Below are positions 1 through 6,116 of a stretch of 14,328 bases of DNA, one piece after another. The notes below the pieces were generated by a model. The model saw only the letters and a program-made list of their open reading frames with translations. It was not told where the DNA came from and ran no database searches. The stretch is from Microcaldota archaeon (GTDB lineage: Archaea; Micrarchaeota; Micrarchaeia; Micrarchaeales; Micrarchaeaceae). The translations under genes were made by a program, and so were the position numbers. The DNA lies in contig JAJYVI010000016.1 of assembly GCA_021792115.1 (NCBI GenBank), positions 1 through 14,328 of the forward strand. Reading direction: 5' to 3'. Position 1 is the stretch's first letter, and the number at the start of each line of letters is the position of its first letter.

Positions 1-834
1 CATTGTTTTTTTGATTAGTAGCCTGTATTTATAGCTGAATGCAGTGCCATAAAGACTTGTTACAAATATTTGAGTATTTGAAAGTGGCACTCCTACAAGT
101 GTAGCTAGTTCTACGAAAATGAATGATGACGCCTGAGATACCACTGAATTCAATGACCTTATTGAAATTATTTCATTGCTGATTCTTTTCAATACCTGCT
201 TATTCAAAAATATGCTACCGAATACTATTCCTAAAAGCATTGTAATAAATGCATAGGAGTACTGAGAGATAGATACCAGCAGAAGCCCGAAAGTGTTTGC
301 ACCTAATGTAAATGCAGTGAAGAATGCAGCAGCTATTGAAAAAATGCGTATTTCCTTGAGAGACATCCAAATATTTTTTGTTGGCTTTAGCTTATATAAA
401 AACTTCATTAAGAACAGACTGAAGAATACAGAAAATAATGGAATTACAAACCAAAATAGGAATAATTTCAGAAGAAATACCTTGTCTATAGCTATGCTCA
501 GGGCCAAATCCATCCCGATAATTGCGCTTGTGAATATTATTGAAAGGGATTGTGGAATTTTCTGAAAATATGCGAAAATGAATATCAGTATAGATATCAT
601 AAACAGGGCAACGATTAAGAAATATGAATGCGGCAGCAGAGGAGAAATTGAACCTGACAAAAACCTGCCCTCACCTGCTAGACCTGCAACATAACCTAGT
701 ATAGTTAAAAGTACACCACTTTTCCTTGAAACCATTTTGCTTGCAATTATTGACCCTGCGCAGACAGGGAGATTGTTCCCTGACACTAAGGATGTTAGGG
801 CAAATGCAATCAACAATATTATTATGTCAAACAA
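1..834 (-). CDS. PiT-family inorganic phosphate transporter (partial, 3' end beyond window)
   Basis: The reverse strand reads open for 278 codons from a TTG at 834 to the window edge. The product is strongly hydrophobic with about eight visible membrane segments. It shows the two-fold repeat of PiT transporters, which move inorganic phosphate across the cytoplasmic membrane with a cation. The N-terminal signature is SGNNLPVCAG followed by GSIIASK. A second copy, LGANTFG, comes near residue 180, and LATLVGVPLSNTQ near residue 250 matches the GLPVSTTHT signature of the family. An in-frame TAA lies three codons before the TTG-containing stretch and no ATG precedes the conserved N-terminus, so TTG at 834 is the most likely start. 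The gene lies 37 bp after a DUF47 gene, the classic partner of PiT. The usual GAND motif is degenerate (GNN, GANT), so the ion or substrate may differ. Confidence 0.85.
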   Translation of the reverse strand, partial: MFDIIILLIAFALTSLVSGNNLPVCAGSIIASKMVSRKSGVLLTILGYVAGLAGEGRFLSGSISPLLPHSYFLIVALFMISILIFIFAYFQKIPQSLSIIFTSAIIGMDLALSIAIDKVFLLKLFLFWFVIPLFSVFFSLFLMKFLYKLKPTKNIWMSLKEIRIFSIAAAFFTAFTLGANTFGLLLVSISQYSYAFITMLLGIVFGSIFLNKQVLKRISNEIISIRSLNSVVSQASSFIFVELATLVGVPLSNTQIFVTSLYGTAFSYKYRLLIKKTM

Positions 835-871
835 ATAAAAGCACTTTTAATTTATATGACCACTTTGCTTT

Positions 872-1504
872 TCAGCTTATAAGCGAAGACATAAGGGTCA
901 TGAATGCGTCAGAAGAGTCCTCACAGCTGTCAAGCACGTCATCTATTTTATGCGCGACTTCAAGAAGATGGTAGAATGTCTTGAAGTCCATTTTTTCTTT
1001 ATATGCCAAATCTATCATTGAATCCTTTAGCCTGTCTCCAAGCTGCTCATTCTCCTGTATTTTTCTGCGCAGGCGCTTTATCTTTTCAATATCTGCAAGA
1101 CTTTCCATCTCAAACAGGAGGTTAAGAGTCTTTTCAGTAAGAGACATGCTCTGGCTTATAGAGTCGCGGATATATTTTTTTATTTTCTTATTTTTCGGAT
1201 CATACCTAAGAAGTTCCCTTGCTAGATTATAAATAGTATCAATTATGTTATCTTCAGTATTAACAAAGTCCAAAAAAATGTCTATGAGATTAGGGGCTAT
1301 TGCTCCTGAAATGATTATATTGTAGATTTCAAATGCAATGTCGTCGCTTTCTCTCTCTAATTTTCTTATGTGGTCAATGGTTGCCTTTTTATCAAAAAGC
1401 TTTTCGAGCTCCTTGTTTGACTTGAGCCCTATAGTTATAATCTCCCTGAACTTAACAAGAAGTTTTTCTTCTCCAGAATTCATTATTTTATCGAAAAAAC
1501 TCAT
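872..1504 (-). CDS. DUF47 / PhoU-like Pit accessory protein
   Basis: This is a 210-residue, highly charged, nearly all-helical protein with no membrane segments. It matches the DUF47 (COG1392, PhoU-like) family, whose members sit beside PiT phosphate transporters and are thought to modulate them. Visible features are the N-terminal FFDKIMNSGEE stretch, the middle segment with LERESDDIAFEIYN, and the C-terminal AHKIDDVLDSCED helix. These are typical PhoU-fold acidic helices, with E/D pairs that bind metal in PhoU relatives. I chose ATG 1504. A TTG seven codons upstream is possible, but a TATA-like element centred near 1529 puts the transcript start at or next to ATG 1504, which suggests a leaderless mRNA. 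The downstream gene is the PiT transporter, in the same direction, so the two probably form an operon. Confidence 0.85.
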   Translation of the reverse strand: MSFFDKIMNSGEEKLLVKFREIITIGLKSNKELEKLFDKKATIDHIRKLERESDDIAFEIYNIIISGAIAPNLIDIFLDFVNTEDNIIDTIYNLARELLRYDPKNKKIKKYIRDSISQSMSLTEKTLNLLFEMESLADIEKIKRLRRKIQENEQLGDRLKDSMIDLAYKEKMDFKTFYHLLEVAHKIDDVLDSCEDSSDAFMTLMSSLIS

Positions 1505-1523
1505 TTTATCATTATTAATTAGC

Positions 1524-1535
1524 AATATATTTTTA
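1524..1535 (-). promoter_or_regulatory. TATA box of the DUF47-PiT operon
   Basis: The reverse strand reads TAAAAATATATT here. Its centre is about 25 bp before ATG 1504, the usual archaeal TATA-to-start distance. The mRNA would therefore begin at or very near the start codon, and no Shine-Dalgarno motif is seen in between. Confidence 0.5.
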
Positions 1536-1586
1536 TTTATTAGAACTTATTAACTATTTATTTTTATCTTAAAAGAATACTTTGCT

Positions 1587-1591
1587 GTGAT
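1587..1591 (+). promoter_or_regulatory. Ribosome binding site GTGAT deciding the rtcB start
   Basis: GTGAT is complementary to the archaeal 16S tail AUCAC and lies four bases before ATG 1596. The GTG inside it is in frame and could be read as a start, but it is better explained as the ribosome binding site of the ATG. Confidence 0.6.
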
Positions 1592-1595
1592 ATTC

Positions 1596-3029
1596 ATGAA
1601 TATTAAAAAAACCAGTAACTTTACATGGGAGATTGGCAGGGAAGAAAATATGAATGTTCCTGTAAAAATCTATGCAAATCAGGAAATTATGAGCGTGATG
1701 AAAAATGATAGAACCCTGATGCAGGCAGAAAACGTTGCAAAACTTCCTTCGATAGTACAAAATATGATTGTAATGCCTGATGGGCACGAAGGCTATGGAT
1801 TCCCAGTAGGAGGAGTTGCTGCATTTGATGCAGATAATGGAATAATATCCCCTGGAGCTGTAGGTTTTGACATTAATTGCGGGGTTAGGCTTATAAAAAC
1901 AAACCTTTCTGCAGAAGATATAAAGCCTAATATAAACAAATTAATGGACTCCTTGTTCAAAAATGTTCCTAGCGGAGTAGGGAGCAAAATAAAGCTTGGA
2001 TTTACAAAATCAGATCTTGAAAGGATTGCACTAGAAGGCGTCTCATATGTTGTAGACAAAGGCTATGGAGTCAGCCAAGACCTTGACAGGATAGAGGAGA
2101 ATGGGTGCATAAATGGGGCAGATCCTGATAAAGTATCTGAGCTTGCTAATGAGCGCGGAAAACAGCAGCTTGGCACGTTAGGTGCAGGAAATCATTTTCT
2201 TGAAGTGCAGAGAGTGGATAAAGTAATTAACAAGGATATTGCAGACAAATTTGGGCTTTATGAAAACCAGATAGTTGTAATGCTCCACAGCGGTTCACGA
2301 GGATACGGGCATCAGGTATGCAGCGACTATCTGAAGATACTCTCAGAATACCAAAGGAAAAATAACATTATGCTGCCTGATCCTGAGCTCGCCTATGCAT
2401 TTATAGGGTCAAAAGAAGCAGAGAGATATCAGAAAGCAATGTTTTCTGCTGTAAATTTTGCATTTGCTAACAGGCAGATAATGACCAATTCTATAAGAAA
2501 GAGCTTTGAGCAGACCTTTGGAAAAAGCTCGGATGAACTGGGCATGGAACTGCTTTACGATGTTGCACATAATATTGCAAAGATCGAAAACCACAATGTA
2601 GATGGTAAAGATAAGAATTTAGTAGTACATAGAAAAGGTGCTACTAGGGCATTTGGGCCTGGAAGGCAGGAAGTGCCAAAAATTTATAGGAATATAGGAC
2701 AGCCTGTAATAATACCTGGAAGCATGGGCACTGCAAGCTATGTGCTTGTTGGCAGAAAAGAGGCTATGTCAGAGACATTCGGATCATCATGCCATGGCTC
2801 TGGAAGAGTAATGTCAAGGCATCAAGCTATTCGCGAAATATCAAATGAGAAAACGCTGAACAGCATGAAGGCAAAGCATATAGAAATAAGAGTAAGAGAC
2901 AAGAAATTAATCAGTGAAGAAGCAGAGTGGGCATATAAAAATGTTGATAATGTCGTACAGAGCATAGAAGGCGCAAAGATATCAAATATTGTGGCAAAAA
3001 TGATACCAGTAGGAGTTACAAAAGGATAA
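1596..3029 (+). CDS. rtcB: tRNA-splicing ligase RtcB (GTP-dependent 3'-phosphate/5'-OH RNA ligase)
   Basis: RtcB joins RNA 2',3'-cyclic-phosphate or 3'-phosphate ends to 5'-OH ends. In archaea it ligates tRNA exons after intron removal. The protein is 477 residues, the normal archaeal length, with no intein. Metal-binding and catalytic motifs are all present: GFDINCGVR (Asp92, Cys95), GAGNHFLEVQ (Asn199, His200), LHSGSRGYGH (His231), AHNIAKIENH (His325) and SSCHGSGR, whose His400 corresponds to the guanylated histidine. The HRKGATRAF and PGSMGTASYVL segments that bind GTP are intact, and the C-terminus ends in VGVTKG with the conserved lysine. Start ATG 1596 is preferred over GTG 1587 because the GTG lies within a GTGAT ribosome binding site. 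It is transcribed divergently from the phosphate operon and stands alone; no archease gene is adjacent. Confidence 0.97.
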   Translation: MNIKKTSNFTWEIGREENMNVPVKIYANQEIMSVMKNDRTLMQAENVAKLPSIVQNMIVMPDGHEGYGFPVGGVAAFDADNGIISPGAVGFDINCGVRLIKTNLSAEDIKPNINKLMDSLFKNVPSGVGSKIKLGFTKSDLERIALEGVSYVVDKGYGVSQDLDRIEENGCINGADPDKVSELANERGKQQLGTLGAGNHFLEVQRVDKVINKDIADKFGLYENQIVVMLHSGSRGYGHQVCSDYLKILSEYQRKNNIMLPDPELAYAFIGSKEAERYQKAMFSAVNFAFANRQIMTNSIRKSFEQTFGKSSDELGMELLYDVAHNIAKIENHNVDGKDKNLVVHRKGATRAFGPGRQEVPKIYRNIGQPVIIPGSMGTASYVLVGRKEAMSETFGSSCHGSGRVMSRHQAIREISNEKTLNSMKAKHIEIRVRDKKLISEEAEWAYKNVDNVVQSIEGAKISNIVAKMIPVGVTKG

Positions 3030-3138
3030 ATAATGTATTTTTATCATAAATAAAGAACTTCATAGAGTTGGTCAGATATTATATTGTTGTTACTTAAATT
3101 TGCAGTCATATACTAACAACATAGCTTCAAACCATGAG

Positions 3139-3152
3139 CTTGTGAAGACAAG
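3139..3152. other. Small hairpin in the rtcB/small-gene convergent gap
   Basis: CTTGT and ACAAG flank a GAAG tetraloop, giving a 5-bp stem. It lies in the 165-bp gap between the convergent ends of rtcB (3029) and the 59-residue gene (3195). The same gap holds GTTGTTA (3086-3092) and its exact reverse complement TAACAAC (3114-3120). These could help end transcription, but no long T-run follows the hairpin. No gene is seen in this gap. Confidence 0.25.
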
Positions 3153-3194
3153 TTATACAGAAAAGTTTATCTATATCTGTATAGGTATCTTTAT

Positions 3195-3374
3195 TTACTC
3201 TGCAGATCTTACAAACTCCTTAAGTGTATCAAAAGCATCAGATGTTTTAGCCAATTCAGAATCAAGCGAAAGCAGTTTTAGCGCTTCATCAATTACATTA
3301 GGACTTTCTGCGTCTGCTGCTCTTGTAGAATATCCTATAAAATTCGTATTTTTGGACTTTTTGTATGATTGCAT
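3195..3374 (-). CDS. Small hypothetical protein, 59 residues
   Basis: The reverse strand reads ATG at 3374 to TAA at 3195-3197. The product begins MQSYKKSKNTNF and ends EFVRSAE. It is soluble, with a basic N-terminus and an acidic, helix-prone second half (residues about 28-58, EALKLLSL and DAFDTLKEFV). No family is recognised. The case for a real gene is the signals around it: an AGGTG ribosome binding site seven bases before the ATG, and a TATA-like ATTTATAAAT further upstream. The opposite strand is also open here, but it starts with TTG and encodes an improbable serine-rich product. The gene is the last of three same-strand genes after DUF192 and the two-helix membrane protein; the gap to the latter is 70 bp. 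Confidence 0.6.
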   Translation of the reverse strand: MQSYKKSKNTNFIGYSTRAADAESPNVIDEALKLLSLDSELAKTSDAFDTLKEFVRSAE

Positions 3375-3381
3375 TTAATAA

Positions 3382-3386
3382 CACCT
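3382..3386 (-). promoter_or_regulatory. Ribosome binding site AGGTG of the 59-residue gene
   Basis: The reverse strand reads AGGTG with a seven-base spacer to ATG 3374. This is the best Shine-Dalgarno match in the AT-rich block and the main support for this small gene. Confidence 0.6.
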
Positions 3387-3394
3387 TTTATTTT

Positions 3395-3415
3395 ATTTAT
3401 AAATCTAAATTAGAT
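3395..3415 (-). promoter_or_regulatory. TATA-like box with abutting 13-bp palindrome
   Basis: ATTTATAAAT at 3395-3404 resembles an archaeal TATA box for the 59-residue gene. Overlapping it and extending upstream is the perfect palindrome ATCTAA-A-TTAGAT at 3403-3415, which occupies the position where TFB would bind. It could be an operator. In such AT-rich DNA chance is a serious alternative. The TATA centre is about 25 bp from the ATG, which fits poorly with use of the ribosome binding site, so the exact transcript start is unclear. Confidence 0.35.
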
Positions 3416-3444
3416 AAAATTTTTATTTTTTATTATTATTTTAA

Positions 3445-3849
3445 TTATGTATTATTTTTATTAGTATACTTTTTTATTGTCCTATTTTTGAATTTTTCCC
3501 TTGTTTTTTTTACCCCAGTCAAACTCAAAGGCAATAAAAGTAGGCTTACTACATTGCTGATATAAGAGTCGATAAAAACAGTATCACTTATATCACTCAA
3601 TTTATGGAGCAAAGTTACGGCTATCAAACTTAAGACAGGAGAAAGCATCGTAGAGACTTCGATGAAATTAAAAATTTTATCGATTCTGTTTAATTTTTTA
3701 TTTAACTTTTCCTTTGAATATTTTTCTTCCGGTGTTTTTTTGATTGAATCAACTGGATGGCGCAAAAAATTTGCCAGGAAGTTCTGCGAATGCTGCTGTT
3801 GCTTGTGATCAGATTTCAGTTCGATATCATGTTTTTTTGTAGTCTCCAT
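3445..3849 (-). CDS. Hypothetical two-helix membrane protein
   Basis: This is a 134-residue protein of unrecognised family. The first 55 residues are hydrophilic and charged (METTKKHDIELKSDHKQQQ, then a stretch with TPEEKYSKEKLNKKL). Two hydrophobic segments follow at roughly residues 65-82 (STMLSPVLSLIAVTLL) and 93-110 (ISNVVSLLLLPLSLTGV). The tail is strongly basic (KKTREKFKNRTIKKY). The arrangement suggests both ends in the cytoplasm with a short external loop. ATG 3849 is chosen; a TTG at 3912 would add 21 residues without a visible ribosome binding site. A possible TATA element, AAAATATAGC, lies near 3898-3907 on the reverse strand. The gene follows DUF192 by 126 bp on the same strand. 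No function can be assigned. Confidence 0.65.
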   Translation of the reverse strand: METTKKHDIELKSDHKQQQHSQNFLANFLRHPVDSIKKTPEEKYSKEKLNKKLNRIDKIFNFIEVSTMLSPVLSLIAVTLLHKLSDISDTVFIDSYISNVVSLLLLPLSLTGVKKTREKFKNRTIKKYTNKNNT

Positions 3850-3975
3850 AGCATACAGAATAAATAGGACTGTTGTGATATTTAATGGCTTTGTATAGCT
3901 ATATTTTAGCAAGTGAGAGGGTATAATGAAATGCTAATTCTCTAAAAAGAAAAACTAAGTATTATCTGCTATCAA

Positions 3976-4455
3976 TCAAGATAAATTGCTTATATTAAAA
4001 GAAATTTTTTGCCCGTCTCTTAGAATTAGATTTGGTGTCTCCAGCACTGCATCGCCATTGTTGCAAATAACATTCGTCGAATATGGTATGCCATTCCAAG
4101 TATAAATAATAGTGCCATTTACCAGCCAGTACTGATGTAGAGGTAGTATAGTATTTTTCATCCAAAAGCATTGTTTTTTTGTTGTATTGAAAATAAATAG
4201 CATGCCTATAAAGCCATTACTTAAATTGCTTATATTCATTAAGCCCTGGGTCTGCTGCTTAGGCGTAATTGCAAAATAGATTTTGCCATAATATACACTA
4301 TTTACAAATAACAATCCTGTTTCATCTGTTTTAATTAGAGATTCAGAATAATGGTTATTATTAATAGACAAAATTATCATGATAAATAATAAACAGGTAA
4401 AAATTAGCAGTGAGATTAAAAAACCTAAAACAGCATGTTTCAAGTATAGTTTCAT
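3976..4455 (-). CDS. DUF192 family protein with N-terminal membrane anchor
   Basis: This 159-residue protein belongs to the DUF192 (COG1430) family. It has one N-terminal transmembrane helix at about residues 9-30 and an extracytoplasmic beta-barrel domain. Family hallmarks in order are AITPKQQTQGLMN (about 62-74), GMLFIF (84-89), FWMKNTILPL (97-106) and VLETP (137-141). The residue after GLM, normally followed by aromatic-Arg, is replaced by Asn-Ile here. The biochemical role of the family is not established; members are commonly secreted or anchored. Start ATG 4455 has an AGGTAAT ribosome binding site four to five bases upstream, and a TATA-like CTTATATTAC sits inside a near-perfect palindrome further out. 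It is divergent from the acyltransferase gene. Confidence 0.85.
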   Translation of the reverse strand: MKLYLKHAVLGFLISLLIFTCLLFIMIILSINNNHYSESLIKTDETGLLFVNSVYYGKIYFAITPKQQTQGLMNISNLSNGFIGMLFIFNTTKKQCFWMKNTILPLHQYWLVNGTIIYTWNGIPYSTNVICNNGDAVLETPNLILRDGQKISFNISNLS

Positions 4456-4472
4456 AAAATATTACCTAATGG

Positions 4473-4499
4473 TTTCAGTGTAATATAAGTATACTGAAA
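4473..4499 (-). promoter_or_regulatory. Inverted repeat across the DUF192 promoter
   Basis: Arms TTTCAGTGTA (4473-4482) and TATACTGAAA (4490-4499) match at 9 of 10 positions around the seven-base centre ATATAAG. The centre carries the likely TATA element of the DUF192 gene, so a protein bound here would block or modulate transcription. I infer an operator. It is more GC-containing than the surrounding DNA, which lowers the chance that it is random. Confidence 0.45.
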
Positions 4500-4576
4500 T
4501 AAAATATAATAAAATAAGGGATATAATAAAAATAATATGTAATGATAAAATAAAAAATAAAATAAAAAATAATGGC

Positions 4577-4597
4577 ATTAATTAAAGTTTAATTAAT
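4577..4597. promoter_or_regulatory. Perfect 21-bp palindrome upstream of the acyltransferase TATA box
   Basis: Arms ATTAATTAAA and TTTAATTAAT are exact reverse complements around a single G (4587). The element ends three bases before the TATA box at 4601-4608, covering the region where TFB contacts DNA. It could be an operator or an activator site. The arms are purely A/T, so chance cannot be excluded. Confidence 0.4.
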
Positions 4598-4600
4598 CCA

Positions 4601-4608
4601 AAATATAC
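4601..4608 (+). promoter_or_regulatory. TATA box of the acyltransferase operon, likely leaderless transcript
   Basis: AAATATAC is centred 26-27 bp before ATG 4631, the archaeal TATA-to-transcription-start distance. No Shine-Dalgarno motif lies before the ATG (TAAAGATTAA), so the mRNA probably begins at the start codon. Confidence 0.55.
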
Positions 4609-4630
4609 TGGATAACAAAATAAAGATTAA

Positions 4631-5377
4631 ATGAAAAATAAAAAAAGCAATAATAATCATAAGAAATTTAAAGTGGGCTTACACGTACAGATAGACACTG
4701 AAACAATTATTGGAAACAATGTTGAAATTGATGACTTCGCTATTATCTCAAAAACTACACTTGAAGATTATGTGGGCATTGGCAGAAATTCAATTGTGGA
4801 AAGGTCATATTTTGCACGCCATTCTTATGTTGGCTACAATGCAATTGTTGAAAATACAGAAATAGGAAAATTCTCATCACTTTCATGGAATACGACAATA
4901 AGCGCTGCACATCATCCAAAAGAATATCTATCTCAACATGAATTTTTATATGAGAGAAGGCACAATATTGTTAAAAAAGAAATTTATGATCCGCACCCTA
5001 AAAAAGTTGTTATAGGAAATGATGTATGGATTGGGGCAAATGCCATCGTAATGCCAGGACTTACTATATCTGATGGAGCAATAGTAGGAGCAGGGGCTGT
5101 TGTAACAAAAGACGTTCCTGCATATGCAATTGTCACTGGGGTACCTGCAAAAATAATCAAATTTAGATTTAGCAGGACAATAATAAATGAACTTTTAAAA
5201 ATAAAGTGGTGGAATTTACCTGACGATTTTATAATTAAGAATATAGATTTATTTTCAAATAAGCTAGACAAACAAGTCATAGAAAATTTAAAGGAAAGAA
5301 TTAATAAGTATAAAATGATTGTTAGGGCTACAAAATCTTTGCCAGCAAATATAAATATCAGAAAAAATAAAAAATAA
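4631..5377 (+). CDS. Left-handed beta-helix acyltransferase (CatB/xenobiotic acetyltransferase-like)
   Basis: This 248-residue protein has repeated hexapeptide units from about residue 20 to 90 and again from 125 to 175, the pattern of left-handed beta-helix acyltransferases, which work as trimers on acyl-CoA. Key segments are ISAAHHP (91-96) with the histidine pair at the catalytic position, an excursion loop with HEFLYERRHN, VVIGNDVWIGANAIVMPG (126-143), VGAGAVVTKDVP (152-163) and VTGVPAKI. The C-terminal IKWWNLPDDFI (191-201) is like the closing segment of chloramphenicol/streptogramin acetyltransferases and related sugar O-acetyltransferases. The acceptor is unknown; cell-surface sugar acetylation is as likely as antibiotic modification. 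The likely promoter is leaderless. The next gene starts 10 bp after the stop codon. The N-terminal 14 residues are Lys/Asn-rich and poorly conserved in appearance. Confidence 0.88.
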   Translation: MKNKKSNNNHKKFKVGLHVQIDTETIIGNNVEIDDFAIISKTTLEDYVGIGRNSIVERSYFARHSYVGYNAIVENTEIGKFSSLSWNTTISAAHHPKEYLSQHEFLYERRHNIVKKEIYDPHPKKVVIGNDVWIGANAIVMPGLTISDGAIVGAGAVVTKDVPAYAIVTGVPAKIIKFRFSRTIINELLKIKWWNLPDDFIIKNIDLFSNKLDKQVIENLKERINKYKMIVRATKSLPANINIRKNKK

Positions 5378-5387
5378 TAGTGGTTTA

Positions 5388-5660
5388 ATGTTTGGAATAT
5401 TTAAAAAAGCAAAAATAACAACGTATATTGTAGAAACAGAGGTCAATATGCCAAATGCTTATAATTATAACACCTCGAATGCAAAAGTAATAGAGAGGAT
5501 ATTATTTTCTAAGAAAGATGAAGCAGAAACATGCTTTGCTGATATTACAAAAAATATAGAAGTTAATACTGCACAGTTACTTCGCAGGGAGTCTTATCTC
5601 AATAGTTGGAAAAAAATAGCAGTATCTGAAAAGTCCATTAAATATTTTAAAAGGGGATAA
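5388..5660 (+). CDS. Hypothetical protein, 90 residues
   Basis: This is a small soluble basic protein of no recognised family. It begins MFGIFKKAKITTYIVETEV, suggesting a beta strand. An alpha-helical part follows (KKDEAETCFADITKNIE, then ESYLNSWKKIAV), and it ends in KYFKRG. It starts 10 bp after the acyltransferase stop, with a weak GTGG-like ribosome binding site, so it is probably co-transcribed with that gene. There are no membrane segments and a single cysteine. The DNA is very AT-rich, like its neighbours. Confidence 0.65.
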   Translation: MFGIFKKAKITTYIVETEVNMPNAYNYNTSNAKVIERILFSKKDEAETCFADITKNIEVNTAQLLRRESYLNSWKKIAVSEKSIKYFKRG

Positions 5661-5743
5661 TAAATTAAAAGAAAATAATAAAAAAGAGAAAACAATTTAT
5701 CAAAAAAAGATAAATAAAAATTATAAGATAGAAAGGGGGTCAA

Positions 5744-6094
5744 TTGTCAGCTAATGCAGGAAAAATAGGCAAGCAAAATAATAATAAGAAAACTAATGAG
5801 GTCTGCAAAGATATGCACCGCAATAAGGCAGCAGGAGAAAAAAAGCTTTTGGATGTAAAGTATGAAGTATTAAGAAATCATCTTCTGGATACCCTTGGTG
5901 CGCCTAAAATAGATAAATATAGAACAGACTCCAGAAAAGATGCTGAAGACCGCTATAAATATTGTGAAATTAAAACTAAATTATTTTCATTTGCAAGGCT
6001 TGACAAAATAGAGTATTATAGCAATAATGAAGGGAAAATATTTTCTGTGAGAAAGCATCTAAAAGAATTTAAAAGGGAAATTGACCGCTGGTAA
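5744..6094 (+). CDS. Hypothetical basic protein, 116 residues
   Basis: No family is recognised. The first 35 residues are low-complexity and rich in Lys, Asn and Ala (GKQNNNKKTNE). A charged region follows with LDVKYEVLRNHLLDTLGAPKID, then DRYKYCEIKTKLFSFARLDKIEYYSNNEGKI as probable strands, and a helical basic tail ending REIDRW. The start is TTG 5744, preceded by the strong purine run AAAGGGGGT, whose end is three bases before the TTG. The next in-frame ATG (5813) would remove the low-complexity part. A TATA-like AAATTATAAG lies near 5718-5727, so it may have its own promoter 83 bp after the previous gene. Its stop is 22 bp from the convergent permease gene. Confidence 0.6.
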   Translation: MSANAGKIGKQNNNKKTNEVCKDMHRNKAAGEKKLLDVKYEVLRNHLLDTLGAPKIDKYRTDSRKDAEDRYKYCEIKTKLFSFARLDKIEYYSNNEGKIFSVRKHLKEFKREIDRW

Positions 6095-6116
6095 ATAAAC
6101 CGCAGAAGGCTAAAAA

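Noticed and set aside
293..1553. Plus-strand frames at 293-565, 726-974, 981-1232 and 1338-1553
   Set aside because: They are antisense to the PiT and DUF47 genes and have no recognisable content or start signals.
1587..1589. GTG as the rtcB start
   Set aside because: It falls inside a GTGAT ribosome binding site correctly spaced for ATG 1596.
3100..3378. Plus-strand 92-codon frame in the gap after rtcB
   Set aside because: It starts with TTG, has no ribosome binding site, and gives a serine-rich product typical of an antisense frame. The minus-strand 59-codon gene has ATG, AGGTG and a TATA-like box.
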